A DNA stretch of 64,000 nucleotides from HKCCE3408 sp039183205 (GTDB lineage: Bacteria > Pseudomonadota > Alphaproteobacteria > Rhodobacterales > Rhodobacteraceae). Below, piece after piece: positions 34,655 through 43,564 of this stretch. The notes beneath the pieces were generated by a model. The model saw nothing but the letters and a program-made list of their open reading frames with translations. It had not been told where the DNA came from and searched no databases. The stretch is from NCBI GenBank assembly GCA_039183205.1, contig JBCDBR010000004.1:92065-156064 (forward strand), written 5' to 3'. The stretch's first letter is position 1; each line of letters starts with the position of its first letter. Made by a program: the position numbers and the translations under genes.

Positions 34655-36034
34655 ATGGCCGACACTGCTGACGCGCGCGACGAAGACAGCTACGCCATCG
34701 ATGACGCGTTGTGGGAAGACCTCTACGCCGCCATCGAGGCCGAAAGCGAAACCGCGCTCGACCGGTTGCTAGAGCCCCTGCACCCCGCCGATATTGCCGA
34801 TTTGCTTGAACAGCTTTCGGCCGCGGCGCGGGCACGTCTGTTGGCGCTTTGGTCGCGGCGCATCGACGGCGACGTTCTGTCCGAACTTGACGAGGCTTTG
34901 CGCGAAGAGGTGATCGCGCTTTTGCCGCGGGACGTGCTGGCCGGTGCGGTGCGCGAGCTTGACAGCGATGACGTTGTCGATCTGGTCGAGGACCTAGAGG
35001 ATGCGCAGCAAGAGGCGATCCTGGCGACGCTAGACCAGGCCGACCGCGCCGCGGTCGAGCAATCCTTGGCCTATCCCGACAATAGTGCCGGCCGACTGAT
35101 GCAGACCGAGGTCGTAAGGGCGCCGGATTTTTGGACGGTCGGCGAGGCCATCGACTATATGCGCGCCGACAAACGTCACCTGCCAGAGCAGTTTTACCAT
35201 ATCGTCTTGGTCGATCCCCGGATGAAGCCAGTGGGCTATGTGACATTGGGCAAGCTTTTGGCGTCCAAACGACGGGTGCGCCTGGTCGACATTACCGAAG
35301 ACAGCTTTCGCCCGATCCCGGCCACCCAAGGCCAGGACGAAGTCGCTTATGCGTTCAACCAATACCACCTGATCTCTGCCCCGGTGATCGATGACGACGG
35401 CCGTTTGGTCGGCATGATCACCATCGACGATGCCATGATCGTTCTGGAGGAAGAGGCCGAGGAGGATATTCTGCGCCTGGCCGGCGTATCGGAGGTCTCA
35501 AGCCTTTCTGACCGGGTTGTCGATACCACCAAACAGCGGCTGCCCTGGCTTGGCGTAAACCTGATCACATCGATCCTGGCCTCGATTGTGATTGCGCAAT
35601 TCGAGGATGCGATCGCGCAGATCGTCGCTTTGGCCGTTCTGATGCCCATTGTGGCCTCGATGGGCGGGAATGCCGGGACCCAATCGCTGACTGTGGCGGT
35701 CCGGGCGCTGGCCACCAAAGACTTGACGCGGTCGAACTTGATGCGCGTAGTCTGGCGCGAGGGCGCAGTTGGGCTGATCAATGGTGTCTTTTTCGCGCTG
35801 GTGATGGGGGTTGTGGGCTATATCTGGTTCGGCTCGGCATTCTTGGGCCTCGTGATTGCCGTGGCGATGGTGGTCAACCTCGTCATTGCCGGACTTGCCG
35901 GCGTCTTGGTGCCGGTTGTGCTCGATCGGGTTGGCGTCGATCCGGCCTTGGCCTCAGGCGCCTTTGTCACCACCGTCACGGATGTTGTCGGCTTTTTTGC
36001 GTTTTTGGGACTGGCGGTGCTGATCCTGCTTTAA
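34655..36034 (+). CDS. mgtE: Magnesium transporter MgtE
   Basis: MgtE is a Mg2+-gated channel. The 459-residue protein has the N domain (acidic helices with LHPADIADLLEQL), two CBS domains (about 140-260, with PVIDDDGRLVGMITIDDAMIV), the plug helix, and a five-helix pore domain with LMPIVASMGGNAGTQSLTV. No M-box-like leader is visible in the short spacer, which fits control by protein gating. It converges on the large gene at 36031. Confidence 0.96.
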   Translation: MADTADARDEDSYAIDDALWEDLYAAIEAESETALDRLLEPLHPADIADLLEQLSAAARARLLALWSRRIDGDVLSELDEALREEVIALLPRDVLAGAVRELDSDDVVDLVEDLEDAQQEAILATLDQADRAAVEQSLAYPDNSAGRLMQTEVVRAPDFWTVGEAIDYMRADKRHLPEQFYHIVLVDPRMKPVGYVTLGKLLASKRRVRLVDITEDSFRPIPATQGQDEVAYAFNQYHLISAPVIDDDGRLVGMITIDDAMIVLEEEAEEDILRLAGVSEVSSLSDRVVDTTKQRLPWLGVNLITSILASIVIAQFEDAIAQIVALAVLMPIVASMGGNAGTQSLTVAVRALATKDLTRSNLMRVVWREGAVGLINGVFFALVMGVVGYIWFGSAFLGLVIAVAMVVNLVIAGLAGVLVPVVLDRVGVDPALASGAFVTTVTDVVGFFAFLGLAVLILL

Positions 36035-39000
36035 CCCGATGGGGCATCAAGCGTGATGTTCCGACCGTTGCGGATGTATTGCAGGGAATTGGCGCCAATG
36101 GCGGCCACCCGCCCGCCATCCAAGCGGTCACCGACCTGCACGCTGACAAACCGGCCACTGGCCAGGCGCACCAGGGCGGTGCGGTTATCCGGCGTGCCGC
36201 GCACACCGATCAAGTTGATCTCGCGCAGATTGATGCCGTTTTCGACCGTGGCGGTTCGGCTGACGGTCGCATTTGACGGGATATCGGGCTCAACCGCGGG
36301 GGCGGGGGCTTGTTCGATCGCCGGCGCAGGTGTGGGCGTCACGCTCGGCGGCGCGGTCAGCGCAGCGGTCGACGCGCCTGCGGCAGGGCCGCGCGACAAA
36401 GCATCCACCACCGCTTCGGCCAAGCTGTCCGGCCGTATCTGTGGAATGCGTGACGAGGCCAGGGCACCGACCGCGGCATCGGCAGCCTGCGCATCGGTTG
36501 CGGCCTCTTGCAGCGATTGCGGTCGCGCAACCGGGCGGCGCGTGCCCAATTCCTCAAGCGTGAGGCCACCAAAGGCCTGACGTTCTTGTCGTTCTGCGAA
36601 ATCGCTTGGCCGGGGCGTGGGCGGAAACGCGGCCAGAATGGCATCGGTTAAGCCGCCGGCGGCGGTCTGGGCGACGGGCTGCTGCGCTTCGGCCTCGGGC
36701 TCGGGGTCTGGTCCGGGGCGTTGGACCGCACCAATACGGGGCTGGCCCAGAACGACAAACGCGCCCTCCGGCGTGCGCACGCCTTCGGCAACGGGGGCCA
36801 CAAGGCCACCTGTGGTCAGCGTCGCACCAAAGCCGGCCGGTGCGCGGTCCGGACGTGGCCGGATCGGTTGGGTTGGCGCAAAGAGAGCAACGGCATCATG
36901 GGCACCGGTCACGGGCTGAAGTGCCGCCAGTTCAATATCGCCATTGGCCTCGGGGATCACAAATTCGCGCGCCGGCTCGGCCGGCGGCTCTGGCGCCAAT
37001 TGCCAGATCCCATAGGCCTCATATTCTTGCGCCACCATCTCCGGGGTCGGCGGCGGAACGCGCGGCGTTTCAACGGGTTGCGGCGTTATGGGGCGCGCGG
37101 GGGATTGCGGCTCGGGCGCGGGGTCAAGCGCGGCTTCGGTGTCCGGCGTTTGCAGCGCCGGTGGTTCGACCGACGCCAAAGCGTCGATCCCCGACATGCC
37201 GTCGGTCTCAGCCGTTGCCTGGGGCGATCCGGCGATCTCGACTTGCTCTGGCGCGGTTATGCCTGGGCTTGCGCTGACCGTATCCGCGGGCTCTGCCGGG
37301 GCTGCGGCGCTGACATCGGGGGCGACCCGCCCGAGCAATTGCGCCACGCGGCTATCGGGTAAAAACAGCGCCGACCACACCGCCACCAGCGCCAGGATCA
37401 AGACCAAAACCACGGTCAAAATAAGCGCCGTGCGCAATGAGGGTCGGGTCGATGGCTCGTTTCGCCGCGCCAGCAGCCCTGCGCTCATCAGCGGGTCATC
37501 GATACTGAGCCGCTGGCCCACCACCGGCGCGGCGGCGAGTGTCGGTTCCGGTGCGCGAAACGCAACCGTGGCGGCGTCGTGCAGAGCGTGGTCCTGGACC
37601 TCCGTCGCCGCCGCCTCAGCCGCACCGCCTCGCGCATTCGCGCGCCGTAGCCTCAGCCGATTGACAAGACCCGGCGGCAAACCGACGGGCACATCGTCAT
37701 TGGCTGCGGCCTGTACCCCTTCGGATAGAGGCCGATCGACACGCGACAGCGGCTCAGGATCCGCAGGCATGTTCAGCGCCGCATCGACTTGGCGGCCATC
37801 TCCGGCAAAAAGAGCGGGCGTTTTAGCCTGGCGCTTTTTTGCTCCAGGCGGCTTGGTTTTCGCGGCGACCGGCGCGTCCGGTTGCAAAGCGTCAACCGGA
37901 CGGGGCGGCGCGGTGTCGTCCGCTGGCTCACGCGCGGTATCGGTCTCGGAGACAGCGCCTGCGATGTCGGGCTCTGGTGGCGGCGCTGGCTCTGGCGCGT
38001 TGGTCTGCGATGCGATTTCAGGCGCGTCCTCGACGGCGTCCGCTGCGGCATCGACCGGGCCGAGCTCAATCCGAGAGGGGCGTTTTTTGACAATGCGTGC
38101 AACGGCTTCCGGCGATGTGTTCAACCGGCGGTGGGTCGAAAACCGGGGCGCCGGTGGATCGACGGCGAAGGCAGGCGCTTCGTGATCGGCGGCCTCAATC
38201 CCGGGCGTACGCAAGGGCGCTGAGGGCGTTGGATCGTCATCGGGTCCAGGACCGACGTCCGGAGTTGTTTCAGGCGCAGCAGCGCTTTGTGCGGCTTCGA
38301 CCGGCTCACCCTCTGGTGCCGGCGCCGGGTCCGCCTCGGCGACGGGGTCCGGCTCGGGCGCGGCCTCCGGTTCCGCTGCTTGGTCTCGTGCCGCGTCCGG
38401 CTCGACCTCCGGCTGCGGCTCCGGCTCGGTGTCCAATTCCGGTTCGGGTTCTGTCGCAATTTCCGGCTGTGGTTCCGTGTCCGTCTCGGCCTGCGGTTCT
38501 GGCTCCTGTTCCGGCTGAAGGCTCGGTTCAGCGTCAAGTTCGGCGTTCGGCTCCGGCTCAGGCTCGTGCTCTGGCCCGTGCTCTGGCCCGTGCTCAGGCT
38601 CGTGCTCTGGTTCGTGCTCCAGCTCGGGCGGCGCCTCCGCGACCATTTCGGACGACAGCGCAGGCGCGGCGGGGACAGGTTCTTCGGCGACGGGCTCGGG
38701 CGCCGGTCTCTCTTCCTGCGGCGCGGGCGGCGCGGCCTCGGTCACAAATACCTGACCGGCGGGCTCCGGCGGCATCGTCTCTCCGACCTCGCCGCCATGT
38801 GTGTCGGGGCCGAAGGGTATCCCGATCCCCGGCAAATTGGCTGATCCGACACCGGCGGAAAGCTCAAAAACCGGCACACCGGGAAAGCTGCTTTCAGGTG
38901 GGGTTGCGGCAAAGCCAACCCCGTTAAACCCTGCCGCGCGCGCGAAGTCCATCGCCTCTGTAAGCGTTTCCTGCGCGACCGCGGCGACCTGCGCGCGCCC

Positions 39001-39333
39001 GACCCCTAGATGCCGGTAATCAAACGCTAATTCCCCAAGCGCATAGGGGGTGAGCCCGTCCAATGCCCGCCCGACCGCGGTAGAAAGATCGCCACCCAGC
39101 TCTTCCTCTATCGCCAATTCGGCATAAAGGATTTGGTCGTCCGGCAAAATCAGAAGCGTCGGAAAATCTGTCCCACCACGTGCCTCGCCGAGATCGCGCA
39201 AATGCGCCAAGCGTCGGCCAAGATCACTGACATCGAGCCCAGTCTCGCCAATCAGCGCCCAATGGCCTTCGTGCTGGCGATGGGCCAACCCGATGCCTTC
39301 CGGCGACAGAAACAGCGCGAAATCGACCGCCAT
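36031..39333 (-). CDS. 1100-residue fusion: GspL/PilM-like domain, Pro/Glu linker, TM helix, GspC/PilP-like domain
   Basis: An unusually long protein. Residues 1-165 look like the cytoplasmic actin-like domain of GspL/PilM (LLILPDDQILYAELAIEEE, GLTPYALGELAFDYR, VAAVAQETLTEAMDFARAAG). Residues about 190-630 are a Pro/Glu/Ala-rich disordered linker with a PEHEPEHGP repeat (239-262). One membrane helix lies at 635-657 (TALILTVVLVLILALVAVW). The periplasmic part is mostly disordered and ends, from about 1030, in a small beta domain (INLIGVRGTPDNRTALVRLA, VSVQVGDRLDGGRVAAIG, YIRNGRNITL) that reads like the GspC homology region/PilP. No other secretion or pilus genes are nearby. Coding is certain; the domain calls are by eye. 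Confidence 0.75.
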   Translation of the reverse strand: MAVDFALFLSPEGIGLAHRQHEGHWALIGETGLDVSDLGRRLAHLRDLGEARGGTDFPTLLILPDDQILYAELAIEEELGGDLSTAVGRALDGLTPYALGELAFDYRHLGVGRAQVAAVAQETLTEAMDFARAAGFNGVGFAATPPESSFPGVPVFELSAGVGSANLPGIGIPFGPDTHGGEVGETMPPEPAGQVFVTEAAPPAPQEERPAPEPVAEEPVPAAPALSSEMVAEAPPELEHEPEHEPEHGPEHGPEHEPEPEPNAELDAEPSLQPEQEPEPQAETDTEPQPEIATEPEPELDTEPEPQPEVEPDAARDQAAEPEAAPEPDPVAEADPAPAPEGEPVEAAQSAAAPETTPDVGPGPDDDPTPSAPLRTPGIEAADHEAPAFAVDPPAPRFSTHRRLNTSPEAVARIVKKRPSRIELGPVDAAADAVEDAPEIASQTNAPEPAPPPEPDIAGAVSETDTAREPADDTAPPRPVDALQPDAPVAAKTKPPGAKKRQAKTPALFAGDGRQVDAALNMPADPEPLSRVDRPLSEGVQAAANDDVPVGLPPGLVNRLRLRRANARGGAAEAAATEVQDHALHDAATVAFRAPEPTLAAAPVVGQRLSIDDPLMSAGLLARRNEPSTRPSLRTALILTVVLVLILALVAVWSALFLPDSRVAQLLGRVAPDVSAAAPAEPADTVSASPGITAPEQVEIAGSPQATAETDGMSGIDALASVEPPALQTPDTEAALDPAPEPQSPARPITPQPVETPRVPPPTPEMVAQEYEAYGIWQLAPEPPAEPAREFVIPEANGDIELAALQPVTGAHDAVALFAPTQPIRPRPDRAPAGFGATLTTGGLVAPVAEGVRTPEGAFVVLGQPRIGAVQRPGPDPEPEAEAQQPVAQTAAGGLTDAILAAFPPTPRPSDFAERQERQAFGGLTLEELGTRRPVARPQSLQEAATDAQAADAAVGALASSRIPQIRPDSLAEAVVDALSRGPAAGASTAALTAPPSVTPTPAPAIEQAPAPAVEPDIPSNATVSRTATVENGINLREINLIGVRGTPDNRTALVRLASGRFVSVQVGDRLDGGRVAAIGANSLQYIRNGRNITLDAPSG
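38548..38619 (-). repeat. In-frame acidic repeat (PEHEPEHGP type)
   Basis: On the coding strand, short 12-base units encode repeated E-H-x-P-type tetrapeptides in the linker of the fusion protein. The repeat is in frame, so copy changes would only alter linker length. Confidence 0.7.
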
Positions 39334-39700
39334 GCCGACCTTTCCGAAATCCTCTACCCCAGGGCCCAGACCCCACCCGTGTTCTGCGTTATAGCAGGTT
39401 CCGCGGACAACAAAATGCCGGTTTTCGCGTTGTGCGATGCCGGCCCCGTGGGCCGTGGCGGAACATTTTGTCCGGCGGCAAGGTTACCATGAAATCCTGT
39501 CTTGCCACATGCCTAATCGTTGCCCCGGGCGCTTGCGGCTTTGGTCATGCACAGGCCCGCGCGGCATCGCCAGGCTCGCCTGTGGACTGGGTCCCCAAGA
39601 GACGCCCCGGGTCGATCTCTCATGGCGAGCCCAGCACCGGGGTCTTTGCCGCGAGGATCGGCCAAATCGATCGCCAAGAGCGCAGCGAATGTGCCGCGCT
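39334..39700. other. 367-nt stretch between the fusion gene and metY
   Basis: It holds the promoter side of the minus-strand fusion gene and the end of the metY transcript. A plus-strand frame starting at 39489 has a weak AAGG site and a signal-peptide-like beginning (MKSCLATCLIVAPGACGFG), but about half of it runs antisense through the end of metY, so I do not call it. No clear terminator or RNA gene is seen. Confidence 0.4.
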
Positions 39701-40993
39701 TTACGCCGTGGCCGCCGACAGCGCGCGGTCCAAATCGTTGATCAAATCACCTGCATCCTCGATCCCAATCGACAGGCGCACGACATTCGGTGCCGCGCCA
39801 GCAGCGGATTGCTGTTCGGGCGTGAGCTGGCGGTGGGTCGTGGAGGCGGAGTGAATGACCAAGCTGCGCGCGTCGCCAAGGTTTGCGACATGGCTGAAGA
39901 TCTCAAGATTATTGACAAACTTCACGCAAGCTTCGTAGCCGCCTTTGAGTGCAACGGTAAAGAGCGCGCCAGCCCCGCGGGGACAGATCTTGGCCACCCG
40001 ATCATAGTAGGGCGACGAGGCGAGACCGGCATAGGTCACCGCTTCAACGGCGCTGTGGGTTTCCAGCCATTCGGCGATTTTGACGGCGTTTTCGACATGC
40101 CGGTCCATCCGCAGACTCAGCGTTTCCATGCCGATGAGCGTATAATGCGCCCCTTGCGGGTTCATCGTCATGCCAAGATCGCGCAAGCCAATCGCGATCC
40201 CGTGGAACGTAAAGGCAAGTGGGCCAAAGGTTTCGTGGAATTTCAGGCCGTGATAGGCGGGCTCTGGCTGCGACAGCGAGGGGAACTTGTCGCTTGCCGA
40301 CCAGTCGAACTTGCCCGAATCGACAATAGCACCGCCGGTCACGGTTCCTGTGCCGGTGAGATATTTTGTTGTCGAATGCACGACCAAGGTCGCCCCATAT
40401 TCGATCGGGCGGCAGAGATACGGCGTGGCCGAGGTGTTATCCACAATGAGCGGCAAACCGGCAGCATCGGCAATGGCGGCAATGGCCGGTAGGTCGGTGA
40501 TATACCCGCCCGGATTGGCGATGGATTCGCAGAACACAGCGCGCGTGTCGTCATCGATGGCCGCTTTGACCGCGTCGAGATCGTCGAAATCGACGAAGGT
40601 CGCGGACCAGCCAAAGCGTTTGATCGTTTGGCTAAACTGCGTGACCGTTCCGCCATAAAGCCGGGTGGACACCACGACATTGCGGCCCGGGCCCATCAGG
40701 GGAAAAAGCGCCATGATCTGTGCGGCATGCCCTGAGGAGCAGCACACGCCGCCGACGCCGCCCTCAAGCGTGGCGATGCGTTCTTGCAGCACTGCGACCG
40801 TGGGATTGGTGAGGCGGGAATAGATAAAGCCCACTTCTTGCAGGTTGAACAGCGCCGCTGCGTGCTCGGCATCGCGAAAAACGAACGCGGTCGACTGATA
40901 GATCGGGGTTTGCCGGGCGCCGGTCGCGGGGTCGGGGCGCGCACCGGCATGAATCTGAAGCGTGTCAAAGCCGTAGGACGGGCCATCTTGCAT
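39701..40993 (-). CDS. metY: O-acetylhomoserine aminocarboxypropyltransferase
   Basis: MetY is a PLP enzyme that makes homocysteine from O-acetylhomoserine and sulfide. The 430-residue length and the start YGFDTLQIHAGARPDPATGARQ match the MetY branch of the Cys/Met metabolism family. Also visible: TPIYQSTAFVF, YSRLTNPT, SSGHAAQ, the PLP lysine in HSTTKYLTGTG, and FSHVANLGDARSLVIHSAST. AGGAGG lies 8 nt before the ATG. This Shine-Dalgarno has a complementary CCTCCT about 30 nt further upstream, which could mask it. Confidence 0.95.
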   Translation of the reverse strand: MQDGPSYGFDTLQIHAGARPDPATGARQTPIYQSTAFVFRDAEHAAALFNLQEVGFIYSRLTNPTVAVLQERIATLEGGVGGVCCSSGHAAQIMALFPLMGPGRNVVVSTRLYGGTVTQFSQTIKRFGWSATFVDFDDLDAVKAAIDDDTRAVFCESIANPGGYITDLPAIAAIADAAGLPLIVDNTSATPYLCRPIEYGATLVVHSTTKYLTGTGTVTGGAIVDSGKFDWSASDKFPSLSQPEPAYHGLKFHETFGPLAFTFHGIAIGLRDLGMTMNPQGAHYTLIGMETLSLRMDRHVENAVKIAEWLETHSAVEAVTYAGLASSPYYDRVAKICPRGAGALFTVALKGGYEACVKFVNNLEIFSHVANLGDARSLVIHSASTTHRQLTPEQQSAAGAAPNVVRLSIGIEDAGDLINDLDRALSAATA

Positions 40994-41001
40994 TTTTTCG
41001 T

Positions 41002-41038
41002 CCTCCTCATGGATTTTTCATTCGCATACGACAGGAGG
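41002..41038 (-). promoter_or_regulatory. Inverted repeat covering the metY Shine-Dalgarno
   Basis: On the minus strand CCTCCT (41038-41033) can pair with the Shine-Dalgarno AGGAGG (41007-41002), leaving a loop of 25 nt. Such pairing could reduce ribosome access to metY. I see no match to the conserved cores of known SAM riboswitches, so this is only a candidate structure. Confidence 0.3.
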
Positions 41039-41123
41039 GTGTCAGCCACAACCGGCTGTGCGGACTTTGCCTAAGGGGCAATTTGCGGCACAGTGCGGCA
41101 GGGGCAGGATATAGGAGCATGCG

Positions 41124-41510
41124 ATGAGAGGAATTGTTGCGGGTGGGGCGTTGCTGTGCGTCATCGCCCAGGCCGCCAGCGCGCAGGTCGACGGCGTCAC
41201 GGCGCGGTGCATGGCGGATGGCACACCTGAGGATATCTGCCTTTGTGCGACCGTGATCATCACTGAAACCGAAACCTCTGACGACATTGCAATTTTCTCC
41301 GCACATGGACAGGTTGCGCGGGAATTGATCTCAGGCGGTGCCGGCAGTCTGGCCGTGGCCGAAGGCAGTTTGCACGACACCGCGAATATGTTTGAGATGG
41401 AAATGGAGGATGTGCGCGGCGTGATCGGGCGGCTGACCGGTGCCCAAACGCTCGCGATTGAGACCTGCACGACCCAAGCTGAAGCGGAGGCGGCGGCGCA
41501 GGGCGGATAA
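41124..41510 (+). CDS. Small exported Cys-containing protein, unknown
   Basis: A 128-residue protein with a signal peptide (MRGIVAGGALLCVIAQAASA, cleavage about residue 20). The mature part is acidic and mostly helical, with Cys in ARCMADG, EDICLCAT and ETCTTQ, four in all, which could form two disulfides like a small helical-hairpin domain. No family is recognised. It is divergent from metY and 79 nt upstream of the NDUFA12 gene. Confidence 0.7.
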   Translation: MRGIVAGGALLCVIAQAASAQVDGVTARCMADGTPEDICLCATVIITETETSDDIAIFSAHGQVARELISGGAGSLAVAEGSLHDTANMFEMEMEDVRGVIGRLTGAQTLAIETCTTQAEAEAAAQGG

Positions 41511-41589
41511 GCGGCTGCGCTGCTTTGGCACTGGAAAGATCGGCCCCCTTGCGGCACAACCAACACTGCGACGTCGGAGAACGCCACAG

Positions 41590-41967
41590 ATGCTCGATTT
41601 CCTCAAACGCCTGTTTACCTGGTGGAATAGCCAAACTCTGGGCACGCAGATATTCACCGCGCGAAATGGGGTGAAGGTCGGCGAGGACGATCAAGGCAAT
41701 GTCTTTTACATCTCCCGCGGCGGGGACCGTCGGTGGGTGATCTATAACGGCGAAGTGGAAGCCAGTCGGATCAGTCCCGAATGGCATGGATGGTTGCACC
41801 ATACCTGGGACGAACCGCCATCAACCAATCCGGTGCCGCGAAAGGATTGGGAAAAACCACATCTGCCAAATCAAACTGGAACCAGTGCGGCCTATGCCCC
41901 GCCTGGGTCGATCCGGCGCGCCGATCCGGCGGATATGACCGATTATGAGGCCTGGAGCCCAGAATAA
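41590..41967 (+). CDS. NDUFA12 family protein (complex I accessory subunit)
   Basis: A 125-residue homologue of the respiratory complex I supernumerary subunit NDUFA12 (B17.2). It has the family pattern WNSQTLGTQIFTARNG, VGEDDQGNVFYI, RRWVIYNGEVEASRISPEWHGWLHHTWDEPP, and a Pro-rich tail. Alphaproteobacteria share this subunit with mitochondria, often encoded away from the nuo operon as here. The start at 41590 (MLDFLKRLF) was chosen by family; the upstream Arg-rich frame is antisense noise. Confidence 0.93.
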   Translation: MLDFLKRLFTWWNSQTLGTQIFTARNGVKVGEDDQGNVFYISRGGDRRWVIYNGEVEASRISPEWHGWLHHTWDEPPSTNPVPRKDWEKPHLPNQTGTSAAYAPPGSIRRADPADMTDYEAWSPE

Positions 41968-41968
41968 A

Positions 41969-42658
41969 ATGCTGATCTTTGAATGGGATAGTGTGCAGTG
42001 TGGCACCATTGGTGCAACGCGCGCGGCTGTCCTGGTTTGGCTGGGTTTGGGCCTAGCGTTCGGTTCGCCCGTCGAGGCACAAAGCACGGGCGGCGGGTTT
42101 GTGACCACGCCGCTTGATCCGCTCGACCCGGTCGATCCCACAGACCCGGTCGATCCGGTGCAAGGGGTGCCGAGCTTTAGCGGCACGATCCAGCCAGAGA
42201 GCGGGTTTCAGCAAACCCCTTTGGCCAATCCCGATAGCGGCTTTGTCGAAAATAGCGCCAATGTCGATGGCGCGTTCATTCAGCTCAATCCCGGCGGGCA
42301 GGATGGCGTTGCGCTGGTGCAAACCCGAAATACGCGCGCGGCGTCGTCGGTCAGCGCCGCGGCGGCGGAAACCGCGCCCGGGGCTGTCCTGCGCATGCTG
42401 GATAAAACCCGCGGGCAGACAATGGATTTTGACTTGGCCACCGGGGAAACCGTGGTCGTCGGGCGCCTCGCTGTGCGCCTGCATGAATGCCGCTTTCCTG
42501 TGGATAACCCGGCCTCAGATGCCTTTGCCGATCTAGAGATCGCGGATCTGGAGGGGCGGGCGCTCTTTTCCGGTTGGATGGTGGCCTCAAGCCCGACATT
42601 GATGGCGCTTGAGCACCCGCGCTATGACGTCTGGGTCCTCAATTGCAGCACATCTTGA
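41969..42658 (+). CDS. DUF2155 exported protein
   Basis: A 229-residue protein with an N-terminal hydrophobic segment (about 17-37) ending at a likely signal cleavage site VEAQS. A linker of D-P repeats (LDPLDPVDPTDPVDPV) follows. The C-terminal 95 residues are the DUF2155 domain: LRMLDKTRGQTMDFDLATG, RLAVRLHECRFP, ADLEIADLEGRALFSGWM and YDVWVLNC, with two conserved Cys. Its function is unknown; it is conserved beside aat and NDUFA12 in this order. It starts 1 nt after the NDUFA12 stop and overlaps the convergent aat gene by 37 nt. Confidence 0.88.
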   Translation: MLIFEWDSVQCGTIGATRAAVLVWLGLGLAFGSPVEAQSTGGGFVTTPLDPLDPVDPTDPVDPVQGVPSFSGTIQPESGFQQTPLANPDSGFVENSANVDGAFIQLNPGGQDGVALVQTRNTRAASSVSAAAAETAPGAVLRMLDKTRGQTMDFDLATGETVVVGRLAVRLHECRFPVDNPASDAFADLEIADLEGRALFSGWMVASSPTLMALEHPRYDVWVLNCSTS

Positions 42659-43287
42659 TAATCGACCGGTTCCGGCTGCGCGTAAAAATCGCCTTCCCGG
42701 GACAGCGCCGCCGACAACATCGCGTGATACCTTGCGCGCGGGACTTCGATCCCGCCCAGTGACGCCAGATGCGGGGTCATGAATTGGGTGTCAAATAGCC
42801 GATATCCCCCGACCTTGAGCCGGCTGATCAAATAGGCCAAGGCAATCTTTGAGGTATTGGGCCGCAGCGAAAACATGCTTTCCCCGAAAAAGGCGGCCGC
42901 GGTTGACACGCCAAAGGCGCCGCCAACCAGTTGGTTGCCCTCCCAAACCTCGATCGAATGGGCATGGCCGATCTGAAAGAGACCTTCGTAAAGCGCGGTG
43001 ATTTCGTCGTTGATCCAAGTGTCTTCGCGGTCGGCACAGGCCTCAATCGTACCCGAGAACGCGGTATCGATGCGGATCGCGTAGCGCTGACGCTTGATCT
43101 CGCGGGCCAAGGATCGCGAGATATGGAATCCGTTCATCGGTAGGATGCCACGATCGGTCGGATCGACCCAAAAAATCTCCGACGCATCGCGGCTTTCCGA
43201 CATCGGAAAAATCCCGGTCGAATAAGCGCGTAACAGCACTTCTGGGGTCAGTGCCGGGCGGTTACGGATAAAGGAGGTCTGCACCAT
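42622..43287 (-). CDS. aat: Leucyl/phenylalanyl-tRNA--protein transferase
   Basis: Aat adds Leu or Phe to proteins with N-terminal Arg or Lys, marking them for ClpS/ClpAP (the bacterial N-end rule). The 221-residue protein has LRAYSTGIFPMSES, FWVDPTDRGILPM, INDEITALYEGLFQIGHAHS, VEVWEG-like EVWEGNQLVGGAFGVS and FFGESMFS, all family landmarks. The ATG at 43287 is chosen because it gives the normal N-terminus; the longer frame has no homology-like content. Confidence 0.95.
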   Translation of the reverse strand: MVQTSFIRNRPALTPEVLLRAYSTGIFPMSESRDASEIFWVDPTDRGILPMNGFHISRSLAREIKRQRYAIRIDTAFSGTIEACADREDTWINDEITALYEGLFQIGHAHSIEVWEGNQLVGGAFGVSTAAAFFGESMFSLRPNTSKIALAYLISRLKVGGYRLFDTQFMTPHLASLGGIEVPRARYHAMLSAALSREGDFYAQPEPVDYQDVLQLRTQTS

Positions 43288-43564
43288 GGCGCGGTCGTAA
43301 CACGTTCCGGACCTGCCGACGACGCTGATCGATTTCAGACGCGACTGTCGCATCAGGCAGATATTTGAATTTTATCGAAAACGTTTTTCCCGGGCGGGCT
43401 TCATTTACACCTAAAAAACAGGCATCTATGACACGTTTATCGCGCATCTGTCTAAATGAGCACAACGCAGGGTGGTGTTCGGGCGGCAAAATGCGGGCGG
43501 GATCACGCCATCGCGTGCACGCTTGGGTTGCGATGACCTGTCCGTTTTGGGGCGAATCAGCGTT

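Noticed and set aside
34590..35246. Long Arg/Pro-rich minus-strand frame opposite mgtE
   Set aside because: Typical antisense shadow in GC-rich DNA; mgtE on the other strand is certain.
38121..38927. Long Arg-rich frames over the Pro/Glu linker of the fusion gene
   Set aside because: Shadow frames created by the repetitive, GC-rich linker; no domain content.
39489..39854. Plus-strand frame with a signal-peptide-like start
   Set aside because: Its second half lies antisense in the metY coding region and the ribosome site is weak; no family recognised.
40994..41123. SAM-II or SAM/SAH riboswitch upstream of metY
   Set aside because: I looked for the conserved cores and did not find them; only the Shine-Dalgarno masking repeat remains.
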